NCBI GenBank assembly: GCA_963975425.1
Contig: CAXBGS010000013.1
Span: 124,001-188,000, forward strand
DNA length: 64,000 nucleotides
Origin: CAXBGS01 sp963975425
GTDB taxonomy: Bacteria > Planctomycetota > Planctomycetia > Pirellulales > Pirellulaceae
Reading direction: 5' to 3'
In this document: piece after piece, positions 51,622-60,486 of the stretch
Layout: the number at the start of each line of letters is the position of its first letter
Position numbering within the stretch: the first letter of the stretch is position 1
Notes under the pieces: generated by a model
What the model saw: only the letters and a program-made list of their open reading frames with translations
Told to the model about the DNA's origin: nothing
Database searches by the model: none
Program-made: the position numbers and the translations under genes

Positions 51622-52605
51622 ATGGCTGCCCATTCCCTACGATCCGGCGTCCATTCATTCTCGATAGCCCCGGGCCTCTTCGTGCGCAAATCCACGCCAG
51701 AACAGTCGATCAACGATCAGAACTTGCTCGGTCAATTCATCCCACTGCAATATCATTACAACATGCTGCAGGATGAAGACCGTGTCGGCGCCTTCCGAAG
51801 CGCCATCGAATCGTCCGTGCGGTGCGGCATGCACGTGGTCGAACTCGGTGGCGGCACCGGCATCCTTTCATCGTTCGCAGCCAGGATGGGCGCGAACGTG
51901 ACATGCGTGGAACGCAATCCGGAACTTGTCCAGTGTGCGCGTCGGCTGGTTCGCGAGAACGGATTGCAAGATCAGATCGAAGTCGTTCAAGCCGATGCGA
52001 CTCAGTACATCCCTGACATTCCAGTGGATGTCGTCGTTTGTGAAATGCTGCACGTCGCACTGCTGCGCGAAAAGCAAACCGAAGTCATCGACGCATTCAA
52101 GCAAAACTACGTGCGATCGTTTGGCAGCACATTGCCAAAATTCCTGCCCGAAGCATCCATCTTGATGTGCCAACCTGTTGAACAGTCTTTCGATTTCGCC
52201 GGCTACCACGCTCCTGTCCCATTGTTTCAGGCGCCGCTGGTCGAACAACCTCGCACCCAAGAACTATCGGCACTCTCACCCTATGCGACGTTTGCTTACG
52301 ACGAGCGTATCCCTCAGCACTTCCGGTCCGATGAGCCTGTAGTGATCAATCAAGCGGGAACACTGAACGCGGTTCGTTTTGTCACTCAGAACGTGATCAC
52401 GGTGGATCTGGCCAAGCAAAACGCAGTGACGTGGCCGAATCAATGCCTAGTCTTACCGATTGAGACACCGACCCATGTCGATTGCGGTCAAACGATCGAC
52501 ATCACGTTTTCTTACGCAGCCGGCGGATCGATCCAGCAACTTGCGGACTCGCTTTGTGTTCAGCATGGATCGTCGCATGCGCAGCGGCAAGCCAGCCCGG
52601 CATGA
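51622..52605 (+). CDS. Class I SAM-dependent methyltransferase, PRMT-like
   Basis: The product of about 327 residues has the SAM-binding motif VVELGGGTGILSSFAARMGA near residues 74-93, the acidic residue in VTCVERNPE, and the substrate-side motif VDVVVCEMLH, which resembles the double-E loop of protein arginine methyltransferases. The C-terminal beta part also fits. Target unknown. The ATG at 51622 is used; a TTG at 51463 would add 53 residues lacking features. It follows the isomerase by about 170 bases. Confidence 0.7.
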   Translation: MAAHSLRSGVHSFSIAPGLFVRKSTPEQSINDQNLLGQFIPLQYHYNMLQDEDRVGAFRSAIESSVRCGMHVVELGGGTGILSSFAARMGANVTCVERNPELVQCARRLVRENGLQDQIEVVQADATQYIPDIPVDVVVCEMLHVALLREKQTEVIDAFKQNYVRSFGSTLPKFLPEASILMCQPVEQSFDFAGYHAPVPLFQAPLVEQPRTQELSALSPYATFAYDERIPQHFRSDEPVVINQAGTLNAVRFVTQNVITVDLAKQNAVTWPNQCLVLPIETPTHVDCGQTIDITFSYAAGGSIQQLADSLCVQHGSSHAQRQASPA

Positions 52606-52653
52606 ATTGCCAATGGGAAAACACCGCGATGCCGGGTGGCCGACCGAAATGGA

Positions 52654-54384
52654 TCAGGCCCGCTTGCCCATTAGTTTTCGCATCGCGTCCCAGTCTCGCG
52701 TATTGGCGATGTCCTTAGCGGTGAGTCCCCCGCGACGGGCCTGGACGATACCGAATCGCATTACGTCCATTCCATCGATCGCGTGAGCATCTGTGCTGAC
52801 AACGATCGGGATCCCCAGCTTCTTGGCCGCTGCCAGATGCAAGTCGTTCAAGTCAAGCCGCGCTGGATTCGCATTCAGTTCCAGCAAAGTCCCGGTCGCC
52901 TTGGCCGCCTTCATCACCGCTTCCATATCCACCTCGTACGGCGGCCGTCGATTGATCAGTCGACCGGTCGGATGCGCAATGCAGGTCACCGACGGATGAT
53001 GGATTGCGCCAAGGATCCGACTGGTGATCTGTTCGCGAGGTTGTTTCTGCCCATAGTGCACGCTGGCCAAGACCCAATCCGCTTCTGCCAGGACATCGTC
53101 CGGCAGATCCATCCCGCCTTTCTCCAAGATGTCACACTCGATCCCTTTCAGAATCGTCAGCCGACCCTCGTATTCGGAGCGGACTTTATCGATTTCATCC
53201 CACTGCTGACGCAAGCGTTTTGGGTCAAGCCCCGATGCCATGGAAACGCGTTGGCTGTGATCGGTAATCGCTATGTAAGACATCCCTCGGTCAATTGCCG
53301 CGTCGGCCATTTCCCGAATCGTTGCGGTCCCGTCGGTCGCCGTGGTGTGCATATGCAAGTCGCCGCGGATATCGCCCAGCTCGACCAGCTTCGGCAACTT
53401 TGACTTGGCGGCCCAATCGAACTCGTTGCGATCCTCGCGGAGCTCCGGCGGGATCCATGGCAACCCAATGGACGCATACACATCCTCTTCTGTCTCGCCG
53501 GCGACCTGCGATTCGTCGTCGATGCGAAAGACGCCGTACTCGTTGATCTTCAGCCCCTGTTCCTTTGCGAGCCGCCGGGTGTGAATATTGTGCGCCTGCG
53601 ATCCGGTAAAGTACTGCAGCGCCGCGCCGAATTGATGAGGTTCTACCAAGCGTAAATCGACTTGAAACGCCTTTTTGACTCGAATCGAAATCTTGGTCTC
53701 ACCTCGAGCGATGACCTGCGAGCAGTCAGGATGGGCAGCAAAGTGGTCCATCACGGCTTCGCGATCATCCGCGACGATCAACAGGTCCAGGTCGCCAATC
53801 GTTTCTTTTCCACGGCGATAACTGCCGGCCCATTGCATCTGTGTAATGCCTTCACACGCATCCATGTGCAAGGCAATATCACTTGCCAATTGATCTCCTT
53901 TGGACCAGTAGATGCGCTGCAGCGCCTGCTGTGCGATTGCCAAACCATCCAAGATCGACTGTTCCGTTTTGGCGCCGAAACCTTTCAGCTTGCCGACGAC
54001 GCCGGATTCGCACGCGGCACGTAAATCATCAAGTGTTTCGATCTCCAGTTCTTTCTGCAGTTTGCTCGCCTTCTTGGCTCCCAGCCCTGGAATCCTTGCC
54101 ATCTGGATAACCACCTGTGGGATTTCCTGACGCAGCTGGATCAACTGCGGCAGCGAACCGGTTTGCACCAGCGTTCGCGATTTCTCCACCAATGTCTTAC
54201 CGATACCGGGAACCTTACTCAGGTCACGTGACTGGTCGGCCAAGATTGATTCGACCGATTCGTCCAGCTCGCGAATCGCGCGAGCGCCGTTTTGATAGGC
54301 GCGGATGCGAAAAGGGTTCTCGCCGCGAAACTCCAACAGTTCCGCCATCTCGTCAAACACATCCGCGATCGCACGATTGTCCAA
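52654..54384 (-). CDS. polX: DNA polymerase/3'-5' exonuclease PolX
   Basis: The 576-residue product has the PolX layout. The N-terminal helix-hairpin-helix/8 kDa region has FRGENPFRIRAYQNGARAI and VPGIGKTLVEK. The polymerase palm has GSYRRGKETIGDLDLLI with the catalytic aspartates. The C-terminal PHP domain carries DLHMHTTATDGTATI, ITDHSQ, GIECDIL, ASVHYGQ and STDAHAID, the metal-binding histidines and aspartates. It fills short gaps and has 3'-5' exonuclease activity. The start is a TTG at 54384. Confidence 0.95.
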   Translation of the reverse strand: MDNRAIADVFDEMAELLEFRGENPFRIRAYQNGARAIRELDESVESILADQSRDLSKVPGIGKTLVEKSRTLVQTGSLPQLIQLRQEIPQVVIQMARIPGLGAKKASKLQKELEIETLDDLRAACESGVVGKLKGFGAKTEQSILDGLAIAQQALQRIYWSKGDQLASDIALHMDACEGITQMQWAGSYRRGKETIGDLDLLIVADDREAVMDHFAAHPDCSQVIARGETKISIRVKKAFQVDLRLVEPHQFGAALQYFTGSQAHNIHTRRLAKEQGLKINEYGVFRIDDESQVAGETEEDVYASIGLPWIPPELREDRNEFDWAAKSKLPKLVELGDIRGDLHMHTTATDGTATIREMADAAIDRGMSYIAITDHSQRVSMASGLDPKRLRQQWDEIDKVRSEYEGRLTILKGIECDILEKGGMDLPDDVLAEADWVLASVHYGQKQPREQITSRILGAIHHPSVTCIAHPTGRLINRRPPYEVDMEAVMKAAKATGTLLELNANPARLDLNDLHLAAAKKLGIPIVVSTDAHAIDGMDVMRFGIVQARRGGLTAKDIANTRDWDAMRKLMGKRA

Positions 54385-54541
54385 AACAAACTCCTATCGG
54401 CCTTCCGACTTTGCGTCGAAAATTTCTGCTGCATCGGCCCGCTTGTAAAACGAAGACGGGGGGAAAGTCGTCGACGCATCCGACTAACGCGTGCGCTATC
54501 TCGTTCGCAACATCCTCACGAGAAAGCAAACCAAACGCTAT

Positions 54542-55039
54542 CTACATTTCATCGTCAAAATCAGCGGCAAAAATATCATCGCCCATCAACGTTTGCAGAA
54601 TCAGCGGACAACCTTCTTCTAACATGTCCAACACTTCATCGAAGCCTTCTTGCTCGCCGTAGTACGGGTCAGGCACATCGTTGGGCCACTCGTCGCCCAG
54701 ATAGTCGCTAAAGATACGGATGTGTGAATTCGGCTGTTTCGCCATCGCTTGCAACGCGTCGTAATTCTCTCGGTCCATTGCCAACACCAAGTCGAACGTC
54801 GTGCCGTCCAGGTCGTCCTTGGTGACCTGACGGCCGCGGCTCATCAATTCGTATCCCCGCGCTTCCGCCGCAAGTTGCATGCGACTGTCCGCCTGCTCGC
54901 CGACGTGGTATCCGTGAGTCCCCGCCGAATCCACATCGACGTCGACGCCGAACTCTTCGGCAAACCTTTTCATTACGGCTTCGGCGGCGGGTGAGCGACA
55001 GATGTTGCCCATACAGACAAATAGAATGCGTTTGGTCAT
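54542..55039 (-). CDS. Low-molecular-weight protein tyrosine phosphatase
   Basis: The 165-residue product has the CX5R catalytic loop CMGNICRS at residues 9-16 and a DP(Y)Y acid loop in VPDPYYGEQEGFDEVL. These are signatures of the LMW-PTP family, which dephosphorylates tyrosine and sometimes arginine. The C-terminal extension is acidic (DDIFAADFDDEM). It is 157 bases upstream of PolX. Confidence 0.92.
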   Translation of the reverse strand: MTKRILFVCMGNICRSPAAEAVMKRFAEEFGVDVDVDSAGTHGYHVGEQADSRMQLAAEARGYELMSRGRQVTKDDLDGTTFDLVLAMDRENYDALQAMAKQPNSHIRIFSDYLGDEWPNDVPDPYYGEQEGFDEVLDMLEEGCPLILQTLMGDDIFAADFDDEM

Positions 55040-55965
55040 GAAATTGTGAGAGAATCGAGATCAAACAAGCAACAACCAGGTGGCTTGAGCATCCCTGAAT
55101 CGAAGCTTGTTCGGAAATAGAGCTAGAAAGGTGCCGGAAATACGCTGCGAATGTGTGAGGACTTTGTCTGTGCGGAAACACCAAGCTGGGCGCTGCAAAA
55201 CGGCAGACGATCGAAACGCCACCCCACGTTTGCGCGGACAGGATTGGGCCTGCCTGCCAGCGTATTTCGATGATGGACCGGCAAGACGATTGAACCGCTT
55301 AGACTACGGCAAATCGCCCCGTTCGTCACCCAGGTCTGCTCGTCACCCAGGCCTGCCTGTCAGTCCGGTCTGCGAACTTCAATGTGAAAATACTCACAAC
55401 CCTCCGAACCGCTTTCCCTGGTACGGCGTCATACTGACTACGGGACGAGCGCCGCGAGGTTTTCCCCGCCGGATCGCAGCAGGACGTGGATAGCCGGCAG
55501 GTCCGGACGGTTGCCCTGGCAGTTGCCCTGGGACGCCGCTCGTGCGGCGATGCATCACAAAATTCCACCACACAGAGCCCCACCACACAGAGCCCCACCA
55601 CACAGAGCCCCATCACACAGAGCCCCATCACACAGAGCCCCATCAACACAGAGCCCCATCAACCAAAGAACTCAGACAACCGCATCACGACGCGTGGGTA
55701 CTGCAGCAGCACCCTGCTGCGGCCGCTCCCCACGCCCCAAACCGACAATGCAGTGCACGTGCGTATATGTCTGCAAAGAATCTGCTAAGCTAATCAGCCA
55801 CGAGAAGATGAAAATCTTAATGCCATCAACATGGGGGTAGACATGTACTTTCACAGAATACTGAGGCGATCTTGCTTGCCTTAGAGCAAAACTAGGGGTA
55901 CCATCTTGCCTTCTAGGCTTTTCAGTCAGGTGGCGAGCTTAGTTTCTTTTCCAACGGAGTGAATC
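55040..55965. other. Long intergenic region with 15-bp tandem repeat
   Basis: This 926-base stretch has several open frames, but all look random or are generated by the repeat. Near 55320-55365 a short duplicated TCGTCACCCAGG(T/C)CTGC occurs. A 15-bp tandem repeat lies at 55567-55657. No promoter or RNA gene is clear, except the GGAGTG ribosome-binding stretch before the gene at 55966. Confidence 0.5.
55567..55657. repeat. 15-bp tandem repeat, six units
   Basis: The unit ACCACACAGAGCCCC is present three times exactly (55567-55611), then ATCACACAGAGCCCC twice and a 16-base variant. Spacers are absent, so this is not a CRISPR. Confidence 0.92.
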
Positions 55966-56193
55966 ATGGTTCAGGCTTCCTACATGCGTTTCACGCAATC
56001 TTGTCCAACCTGTGGTCGTCGCGTTCAAATCCGTGCATCGCTAATGGGATGCACCGTGGCCTGCCAACACTGCAAGGCTGAGTTTGTCGCCAACCCCAAT
56101 CGTGAACACGACTCCGTCGGTTCCACCGCCAGCTTGATGGAACGGGTCGAGCGGGCTCTTGGGACCGAGACAACCCAACCGGTCAATTTCTAG
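55966..56193 (+). CDS. Small zinc-ribbon-like protein
   Basis: The 75-residue product has cysteines at 13 and 16 (CPTCG) and at 29, 33 and 36 (CTVACQHC), fitting a zinc ribbon. The C-terminal half has MERVERALG and is hydrophilic. I recall near-identical small proteins from related planctomycetes but no function. The ATG at 55966 follows GGAGTGAATC. Confidence 0.7.
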   Translation: MVQASYMRFTQSCPTCGRRVQIRASLMGCTVACQHCKAEFVANPNREHDSVGSTASLMERVERALGTETTQPVNF

Positions 56194-56361
56194 CTCGGCA
56201 GTTTTTAGCTCCGATTTGTACGTCACGAATTGAAAGTGACCTGCGAGTGCCAGTGGATGGCGTTCTGACTTTTCGGCGAGATCCTTGATGGGTGACACCG
56301 AAATTCTTTTCTGCTCGATTTTGGCTGCACAGCCGGCTGAAGCCGGTACACCAACGTTTCG

Positions 56362-57465
56362 TTAGGTGCCTATCGCAGAGGGGCTGATTTGGGCCAGGTT
56401 CCCGGCAACGGGAGTGCCTTGCCACTGGGCGGCCATCATCACGCTGTTGATGCCTGATCCAATCCCCAGCATCGCGACGCGATCGCTCACCGACAGGTGT
56501 CCCTGCAAGGCCGCCGAGGCAACGGATAAGGGCAGTGCTACCGAGCCGGTATTGCCCAACTGAGGAAACGTGATGCTGTCTTTTGCCGGGTCCAAGCCCA
56601 TCGCGTCTAACATTGCCGATCGATGCCGTGCCCCGACTTGGTGACAAACGGTTCGGTCAAATTGCTCGCGTTGCCACCCCGTTTCAGCGATCAACTTTTC
56701 CAGTCCGGCGACCCCCGTGGCAATTCCCTCGACCATCAGTTTTTCCGAATCGGTATCCATCAGCGGCTGCATCTCAGCCCCCGCGGTGTCTTGATCACTG
56801 CGGCACAGGTCGTGAAATTGCGTTCGCGCCTCAGCCACAGCCGCGACCACTGGCGATCCACCATCACGGGCGATGCTTTCGTGGGCCAACAACCAAGCGC
56901 AGCTTCCACTGCCGATCGTTAGCGACGCGAAAGCGGGTTTGACACTTTTTCGCGTCAGCGAATGATCCGCATTGAGTGCATCGATGGTTCCCTGCAACAA
57001 GGGACGACTGTTCTCGGTGCCCACGACGATCCCAGCTTGGATCGCACCGCTTTGGATCAGCGTTGCGATCTGAATCGCCCCGTTGATCAGTCCCAGGCAC
57101 GCGTTGGAGACATCATAGACCCAGCAATCTGGCGAAAGGCCAAGGCCATGATGAACGCGCGACGCGGTGGCGGGCTCAAGAAAATCCCTGCACACACTCG
57201 CGTGAATCAGGCATCCAATTGTTTTTCGGTCGATCCCCGCCGCTTCGATCGCGTGATTGGCACTTTCGATACTTGGCCCGCTGGGCATGGTTCCGGTCGG
57301 CCACACCCTCCGGCAATCCACGCCACTCATCATGGCAAGCCGGCCTTCAGGCAGTTTCAATCGCCGATAAAGCGGTTGCAATTTGAACTCGATCTCGTCG
57401 CTTGACCAAGTTTCCTGCGGGATAACCGCGCCGATTGACTGTAGTACTACACTTTGAAAACGCAA
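56362..57465 (-). CDS. OleA-like 3-oxoacyl-thiolase (FabH superfamily)
   Basis: The 367-residue product has thiolase-fold motifs: Cys123 in VSNACLGLING, His275 in VCHQVGARH and Asn305 in LGNTGS. The segments FKLQPLYRRLK, VCRDFLEPATAS and MLGIGSGINSVMMA strongly resemble OleA, which condenses two acyl-CoA chains head to head. Glu97 in RDFLEPA precedes Cys123 by 26 residues, the spacing I recall between the OleA catalytic base and nucleophile. FabH would lack this glutamate. No oleB, oleC or oleD is adjacent, so the product may differ from olefin. ATG start at 57465. Confidence 0.8.
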   Translation of the reverse strand: MRFQSVVLQSIGAVIPQETWSSDEIEFKLQPLYRRLKLPEGRLAMMSGVDCRRVWPTGTMPSGPSIESANHAIEAAGIDRKTIGCLIHASVCRDFLEPATASRVHHGLGLSPDCWVYDVSNACLGLINGAIQIATLIQSGAIQAGIVVGTENSRPLLQGTIDALNADHSLTRKSVKPAFASLTIGSGSCAWLLAHESIARDGGSPVVAAVAEARTQFHDLCRSDQDTAGAEMQPLMDTDSEKLMVEGIATGVAGLEKLIAETGWQREQFDRTVCHQVGARHRSAMLDAMGLDPAKDSITFPQLGNTGSVALPLSVASAALQGHLSVSDRVAMLGIGSGINSVMMAAQWQGTPVAGNLAQISPSAIGT

Positions 57466-58050
57466 TGAATTGCCTTGAATCGGCGGGTTCGGGTTAGTTC
57501 ACCCTGTTATACAAACTCGGGCAACCGCCGAAACCGGCCCAAGAACCGTCAATTTGCTATCAAGCAAAGCCGCTCGCTATCACTGCCTGTAGTGCTATCA
57601 AAACCGGCGGGTGACAAGATAGAGATAGTGTTTCAAATTCCGCATCCAGTTCAGTACTTTTTCGCCATCGCGGAGGGCACAACGTCGTGTCCGCCCAACA
57701 TCACCGGCAGTGAAAAGTGAGCAGGGACGACCGAGCAAGGATTTCCCACGAAGGGGAAAAATGAGTTTGCCAGTGTTGATTTGGGTCAGCGGATCAAAGG
57801 GTCGCAAACGCGGAACAGGATTCGCGTTCGAACGAACTCTCAGATGCAACCCGCCGATACGGCAAACGCATATCCGACTCGGGATAGATTGGCGTTACCA
57901 GTGGATCAGCAACGATCGCAATGCGAAAGTTGATCCAACGAACGATGCCGTGAAACCTCTTCTTATCTGATTACGTCCACCGGCGGTGTCCGATGCGGGA
58001 CGAGTTCGCATCGAATAAACCGTTTTCGCTATTCGAAGAGGAACTTTCGG
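57466..58050. other. Intergenic region, nothing recognised
   Basis: The 585-base stretch separates the divergent OleA-like and amidotransferase-like genes. Open frames on both strands are short and without family features. No repeats or RNA genes were seen. GAAGAGGAAC at 58035-58044 is the ribosome-binding site of the next gene. Confidence 0.5.
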
Positions 58051-58800
58051 ATGACGTGCAAGCCAATCATTGGACTTAACACTGACTTTCGCCAAGCTGA
58101 CCGCAACAAGCCTGCGTTCAGCTACTTAGCTGCCGGCTATTTCCAGTCGATTTCGGCGGCAGGTGGAATTCCAGTCATTCTTCCCCCAATGGATGACGCC
58201 GAATCCGTCGGTCGCGTACTCGACCACTTGCAAGGTTTCATGATGATCGGCGGTGCCGATTTGGACCCTCGCAACGATGGATTCATGATGCACCCGAGCG
58301 TGCGCCCCCTTGATCCGACTCGAGAATCGATGGATCGCATGCTGATGAACGAGATCGCCGAACGACGCTTGCCATTCTTGGGCATTGGCACCGGCATGCA
58401 ACTGCTTAACGTCCAACAGGGCGGTAATCTATTCCTCGACTTGAAAGAAGATCTTCCTGCGGCCGTTCCACACTTCGACCCGCAAGACCCGAACCATCGC
58501 CATACACTGGATGTTGTCAGCGATTCGCTGGTCGGCCGCGTCTACGGCGACGGAGAAATTCGTGTCAGCAGCCGCCACCACATGGCGATTGACGAAGTCG
58601 CACCGGGATTCCGCGTGACCGCAAAATGCCCCGACGGCGTGATCGAAGCGATCGAAAGCGAAATGATGGACTGGTTCGCAATCGGGACTCAGTTCCATCC
58701 CGAGTGTGCAGCCGCATCGGCGTTAGACATTCGTATCTTCGAAGAATTTATCGAAGGCGTTCAAGAACGCATCGACACCGATTATCGACTCGTCGCCTAG
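58051..58800 (+). CDS. Class I glutamine amidotransferase-fold protein lacking the nucleophilic cysteine
   Basis: The 249-residue product has the peptidase C26/PuuD-type fold: PIIGLNTDFRQADR, GFMMIGGADLDPR, LPFLGIGTGMQLLNVQQGG and FHPECAA. In PuuD-type enzymes the elbow reads GICRG; here it is GIGTG, so Cys is replaced by Gly113 (codon 58387-58389). His216 and Glu218 of the usual triad remain in QFHPE. It is therefore probably not a hydrolase, or uses other chemistry. ATG 58051 has GAAGAGGAAC upstream. It is followed by a candidate structured RNA. Confidence 0.85.
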   Translation: MTCKPIIGLNTDFRQADRNKPAFSYLAAGYFQSISAAGGIPVILPPMDDAESVGRVLDHLQGFMMIGGADLDPRNDGFMMHPSVRPLDPTRESMDRMLMNEIAERRLPFLGIGTGMQLLNVQQGGNLFLDLKEDLPAAVPHFDPQDPNHRHTLDVVSDSLVGRVYGDGEIRVSSRHHMAIDEVAPGFRVTAKCPDGVIEAIESEMMDWFAIGTQFHPECAAASALDIRIFEEFIEGVQERIDTDYRLVA

Positions 58801-58810
58801 TCGACGTGCG

Positions 58811-58991
58811 GCGTCTCACTTGAGACGCATAAGGTCACAACAGAGTACAACCGCCTGCTCGATCAAGGATGATCTATGGTTAGGCGAACGGAGTGAAATC
58901 GTGCCACGGAAGGCACCATAACGTGGTTCCCATGGATGGGAAAACGACAAGGCCGAGCGTCCACCATCAGGTGAACGCTCGGCCTTTTTTT
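58811..58991 (+). ncRNA. Candidate structured RNA (five consecutive hairpins) or structured 3' UTR
   Basis: Five helices follow one another. Hairpin 1 is 58811-58828, a perfect 7-bp stem GCGTCTC/GAGACGC. Hairpin 2 is 58852-58886, with outer stem CGCCT/AGGCG and inner GATCA/TGATC. Hairpin 3 is 58901-58916 (GTGCC/GGCAC). Hairpin 4 is 58927-58942 (TTCCCA/TGGGAA). Hairpin 5 is the terminator. Open frames here are short. The class is unknown; it may be an independent RNA or the 3' UTR of the gene ending at 58800. Confidence 0.4.
58951..58991 (+). terminator. Strong Rho-independent terminator
   Basis: A 10-bp stem GGCCGAGCGT/ACGCTCGGCC (58951-58960 with 58975-58984) is topped by CACC/GGTG around the loop ATCA, with one C/A mismatch. 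Seven T follow (58985-58991). It terminates plus-strand transcription from the gene ending at 58800 or the RNA between. Confidence 0.95.
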
Positions 58992-58997
58992 ATTTCC

Positions 58998-59170
58998 ACC
59001 CGCACCCGCACCCGCACCCGCACCCGCACCCGCACCCGCACCCGCACCTGAACCTGAACCTGAACCTGAACCTGAACCTGAACCTGAACCTGAACCTGAA
59101 CCCGAACCCGCACCCGCACCTATCACCTATCACCTATCACCTATCACCTATCACCTATCACCTATCACCT
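58998..59170. repeat. Compound microsatellite: CCCGCA, CCTGAA and CCTATCA arrays
   Basis: Three arrays abut: about eight CCCGCA hexamers (58998-59046), nine CCTGAA hexamers (to about 59100), a short return to CCCGAA/CCCGCA, and about seven CCTATCA heptamers (59119-59169). They lie between the terminator and the stop of the AEC transporter gene, both genes pointing in. Confidence 0.95.
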
Positions 59171-59178
59171 CCCAACCT

Positions 59179-60231
59179 CTAAACCCCCAACCACCATTTG
59201 CCGATCCCAAGCCACAGCGGGATCAAGACGATCCCGGCAAGCGATGTGGGCAACACGACGCGCAGCGCGGTCGTCGTATCGCGGTCATACATCCTGACTA
59301 GCACGATCGGGAATACTGCCGCCGGCATCGCAGCCTGCAACATCACAACAACGCGAAGGTTTGCGTTTGCGTCCGGCTCGTCGGCAAACGTCGCCCCCAT
59401 CAGCCCGGCGCCCACGACCAGCATCAGCGCGGGAAAGATGCCTTGTCGCAACAAGATCCCGGACAAAACCACTCGGATCGAACCCGCCCAAGTGGCATCG
59501 CGAATAAAGTCAATGATGATCGCTCCACTCAACAACAATCCCATCGGAATCGTGCACTCACCCAACATCGACACCGCCGTTTGAACGACGCCCGGAACCA
59601 CCGTCGGCGACATGACTTGCTTGATCAATGTGGCGACGGCGACGGCCAGCAGCGGAGGGCTGAGAAAGGCCCGATACCAAGCACGCTTGATCACCGGGCG
59701 ATGGACGGACGCACCACTTTCCAGCGCACCACTGCTCGGTCGCGTTACCCCGGCAATCACCGCGATGCCGATGCTCCACAGCGCCAGGTCCACACCGACG
59801 TTGTGCATGATCAGATCGACCACCGCTTGGGGATAAAACTCGATCGCCAGTGGCAGGGGTATATAGCCGTAGTTGCAGATGCCCACGCACAGCGCAAAGG
59901 ATCGCTGTTTCGCGTCAGTGTCCAGGCCGACCAGCCGGCCCAATGTTCGAGCAAACAGCAGCCCCAGCGCAAAGCCCGACGCTGTCGTCAGAAAACCCAC
60001 GATCGGCGGAATCCATGCGGCCGCCCCCGCTGCTGCCGGAACTGCTAAATCGTCTCCCCACAAAATTCGATCCAAAAAAAGGCAGGGCAGCAACACATTG
60101 GCGGTCAGCCTTGCCAGCGATTGGTCGGCTTCCCGCGTCAACCAGCCCTGCTGGCGGCAAAACGCACCGACCGAAATCACAAGAAAAACGCCGACCACAC
60201 ACGTGACAATCGGCCAAAGATCAGAATTCAT
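59179..60231 (-). CDS. AEC-family (auxin efflux carrier-like) membrane transporter
   Basis: The product of about 350 residues has around ten hydrophobic helices: for example WPIVTCVVGVFLVISVGAF, WIPPIVGFLTTASGFALGLLF, LLAVAVATLIKQV and ILLRQGIFPALMLVVGAGL. Typical AEC features are the FALCVGICNYGYIPLPLAIEF stretch and LPTSLAGIVLIPLWL at the end. The family exports or imports small organic anions or auxin-like molecules; the substrate is unknown. The ATG at 60231 is chosen over a TTG six codons earlier. Confidence 0.85.
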   Translation of the reverse strand: MNSDLWPIVTCVVGVFLVISVGAFCRQQGWLTREADQSLARLTANVLLPCLFLDRILWGDDLAVPAAAGAAAWIPPIVGFLTTASGFALGLLFARTLGRLVGLDTDAKQRSFALCVGICNYGYIPLPLAIEFYPQAVVDLIMHNVGVDLALWSIGIAVIAGVTRPSSGALESGASVHRPVIKRAWYRAFLSPPLLAVAVATLIKQVMSPTVVPGVVQTAVSMLGECTIPMGLLLSGAIIIDFIRDATWAGSIRVVLSGILLRQGIFPALMLVVGAGLMGATFADEPDANANLRVVVMLQAAMPAAVFPIVLVRMYDRDTTTALRVVLPTSLAGIVLIPLWLGIGKWWLGV

Positions 60232-60486
60232 CAGCGGGCTTTGACTCAAAACGATTTGACAATAAAATGGAGTTCAAAGAGAGGAACATCCACGTTCGTT
60301 TCTTGCTACCCCCGACACATCGGTTCTGGAGGTGTTCGGCGCTCGCCGGATGGAGCCCTCGCAGTTTGCAGGCTGCTCATCCGCGTCAAAAGCGCCGATC
60401 GACCTACCCGCTTTCGCCGGAAGTGCGTCAGGGTTCTCAACTTAGAGCTTTTTAGCGCTTTAGAACCACACTGCCGGAGCAAAACC

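Noticed and set aside
55326..55649. Minus-strand frame encoding repeated GLCVV or GLCVM
   Set aside because: Produced by the 15-bp tandem repeat; the rest is random.
55567..55657. Possible CRISPR array from 15-bp repeats
   Set aside because: Units abut with no unique spacers and are far shorter than CRISPR repeats; no cas genes are present.
57710..57970. 86-codon plus-strand frame in the gap before 58051
   Set aside because: No family, no convincing start and basic random composition.
58801..58991. 6S RNA, SRP RNA or RNase P as identity of the hairpin region
   Set aside because: No terminal closing stem with central bubble, no SRP tetraloop domain and too short for RNase P.
58863..59126. 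Minus-strand frame encoding alternating Gly-Ser and Gly-Ala
   Set aside because: Artefact of hexamer microsatellites; it also crosses the terminator.
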